A stretch of 64,000 bases of DNA from Dendrolimus kikuchii. Taxonomy: Eukaryota; Arthropoda; Insecta; Lepidoptera; Lasiocampidae. The translations under genes were made by a program, and so were the position numbers. The DNA lies in the NCBI GenBank assembly GCA_019925095.2, contig CM034398.1:5471001-5535000 (forward strand), in the 5' to 3' direction. The notes under the pieces were generated by a model that was not told the DNA's origin, ran no database searches, and saw nothing but the letters and a program-made list of their open reading frames with translations. Position 1 is the first letter of the stretch, and every line of letters starts with the position of its first letter. Below, piece by piece: positions 63,192 through 64,000 of the stretch.

Positions 63192-63360
63192 AGAAATTGA
63201 AAACTAGTCAATTACGCTTAAGTTAAATGTATTATACCGACAACGGGAACCTGATATCGCCAACGGAAATAATTTAAGATAAAGTGACATTGTACTTAGT
63301 ACGTTATTTTGTACTTATTTATTGTGATTGAAAGTTTTGATGATTTTAAATAAATTTTTT
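63192..63360 (+). other. TMEM94: TMEM94 3' UTR with polyadenylation signal
   Basis: AATAAA at 63349-63354 in a T-rich context about 160 bp after the stop codon. The cleavage site itself cannot be seen. Confidence 0.75.
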
Positions 63361-63408
63361 GAAGATTTATTTTTGTTATTTTGATACCCTTAAATCTAGT
63401 GCGAAGTA

Positions 63409-63881
63409 CAGTGTAAACTCAATGTAAATGTCACTCGATTTAACGACAAACTCCTTTAAGCGTAGAAATCACTTGGCTTCCATACAATGATACACTCTAC
63501 CCACGCCACCCACTCTCAATAACGACAACAATTAAGTAATAAAAAGTGCCTTTTAAATTGCCAAAATTAGTATAAACTGCGCAGCTGTGTACGTTCTTGT
63601 ATCGCTTTATTATCCTAGCCAGTAATAAACTCGACTGTCGGCATCGTGTATACCGAAATTTCTAAGAAATTCCGATATACCGAAATTTCTAAGTACTTCC
63701 TTTATCACCAAGTGCCTCAATATCGCAAAATATGAATTAAATAAGTAAAAAATACAAAAGAATTACTGGTGCAGCAAAAGACGTTAGACAAAACTAACAA
63801 GACTTCTCTCCGTTTAACGACAACTCTCTATAACGCCATAAAATGCAGTCCCTTCAGTGTTGTTATATAGAGATTACACTG
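63409..63881. mobile_element. Tigger/pogo-like MITE, copy 3
   Basis: TA-flanked; ends CAGTGTAAACTCAATGTAAA and, reversed, CAGTGTAATCTCTATATAAC. It lies some 55 bp downstream of the TMEM94 poly(A) signal. Confidence 0.85.
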
Positions 63882-64000
63882 TATTTATATCTTGTACAAT
63901 ATATTAATTATTGGTAACTTAAAGGCTAACATATCCGCATTTCAGTTCAACGGTACGAGTTCTAATCCTGTCCAGTTATAACATGGAACATGCACAGTTA

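Noticed and set aside
1..64000. CRISPR arrays, prokaryotic operons, phage or organelle insertions
   Set aside because: No regularly spaced identical repeats with unique spacers, no ribosome-binding-site-led gene clusters and no mitochondrial genes; the tandem repeats present are minisatellites or microsatellites.

Overview
This window is nuclear DNA from an insect, almost certainly a moth or butterfly. The case rests on two parts. It has two animal protein-coding genes with spliceosomal GT-AG introns, and it has a dense load of transposable elements of the kinds that dominate lepidopteran genomes: Helitron-like TC...CTAG elements, tRNA-headed SINEs, maT-like mariner, RTE, LOA and R1-type LINEs, and Tigger, Harbinger and hAT MITEs. 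The species cannot be fixed from the sequence alone.

Layout. Positions 1-3018 (minus strand) hold the 5' part of a large type I cytokine receptor gene of the domeless/gp130 type. It is one uninterrupted reading frame of 1006 codons: signal peptide, cytokine-binding module, further fibronectin III repeats, one transmembrane helix and the start of an intracellular tail that runs off the left edge. Positions 3019-14410 are a divergent intergenic region filled with mobile DNA: an R1-type LINE 3' end, a split dispersed repeat carrying a MITE, a mariner of about 1.3 kb, and a 5'-truncated RTE LINE.

Positions 14411-63191 (plus strand) hold a complete gene of 27 coding exons, rebuilt here exon by exon. 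All exon phases fit and give a 1359-residue protein that aligns from end to end with vertebrate TMEM94, a polytopic ER membrane protein with a degenerate P-type ATPase fold. A polyadenylation signal follows at 63349. Introns make up over 90 percent of the gene and are largely transposon DNA.

The two genes are head to head, but there is no sign that they act together. The receptor is expected to feed JAK/STAT signalling at the cell surface; TMEM94 is an ER protein linked to Mg2+ handling. I found no CRISPR array, operon, prokaryotic gene or new multi-gene system. The features most worth a second look are the degenerate catalytic motifs of TMEM94, repeats that lie within about 0-40 bp of several splice acceptors, several large perfect palindromes, a Helitron with an internal expanded minisatellite, and a family of RTE 3' ends whose target-site duplications are still readable.
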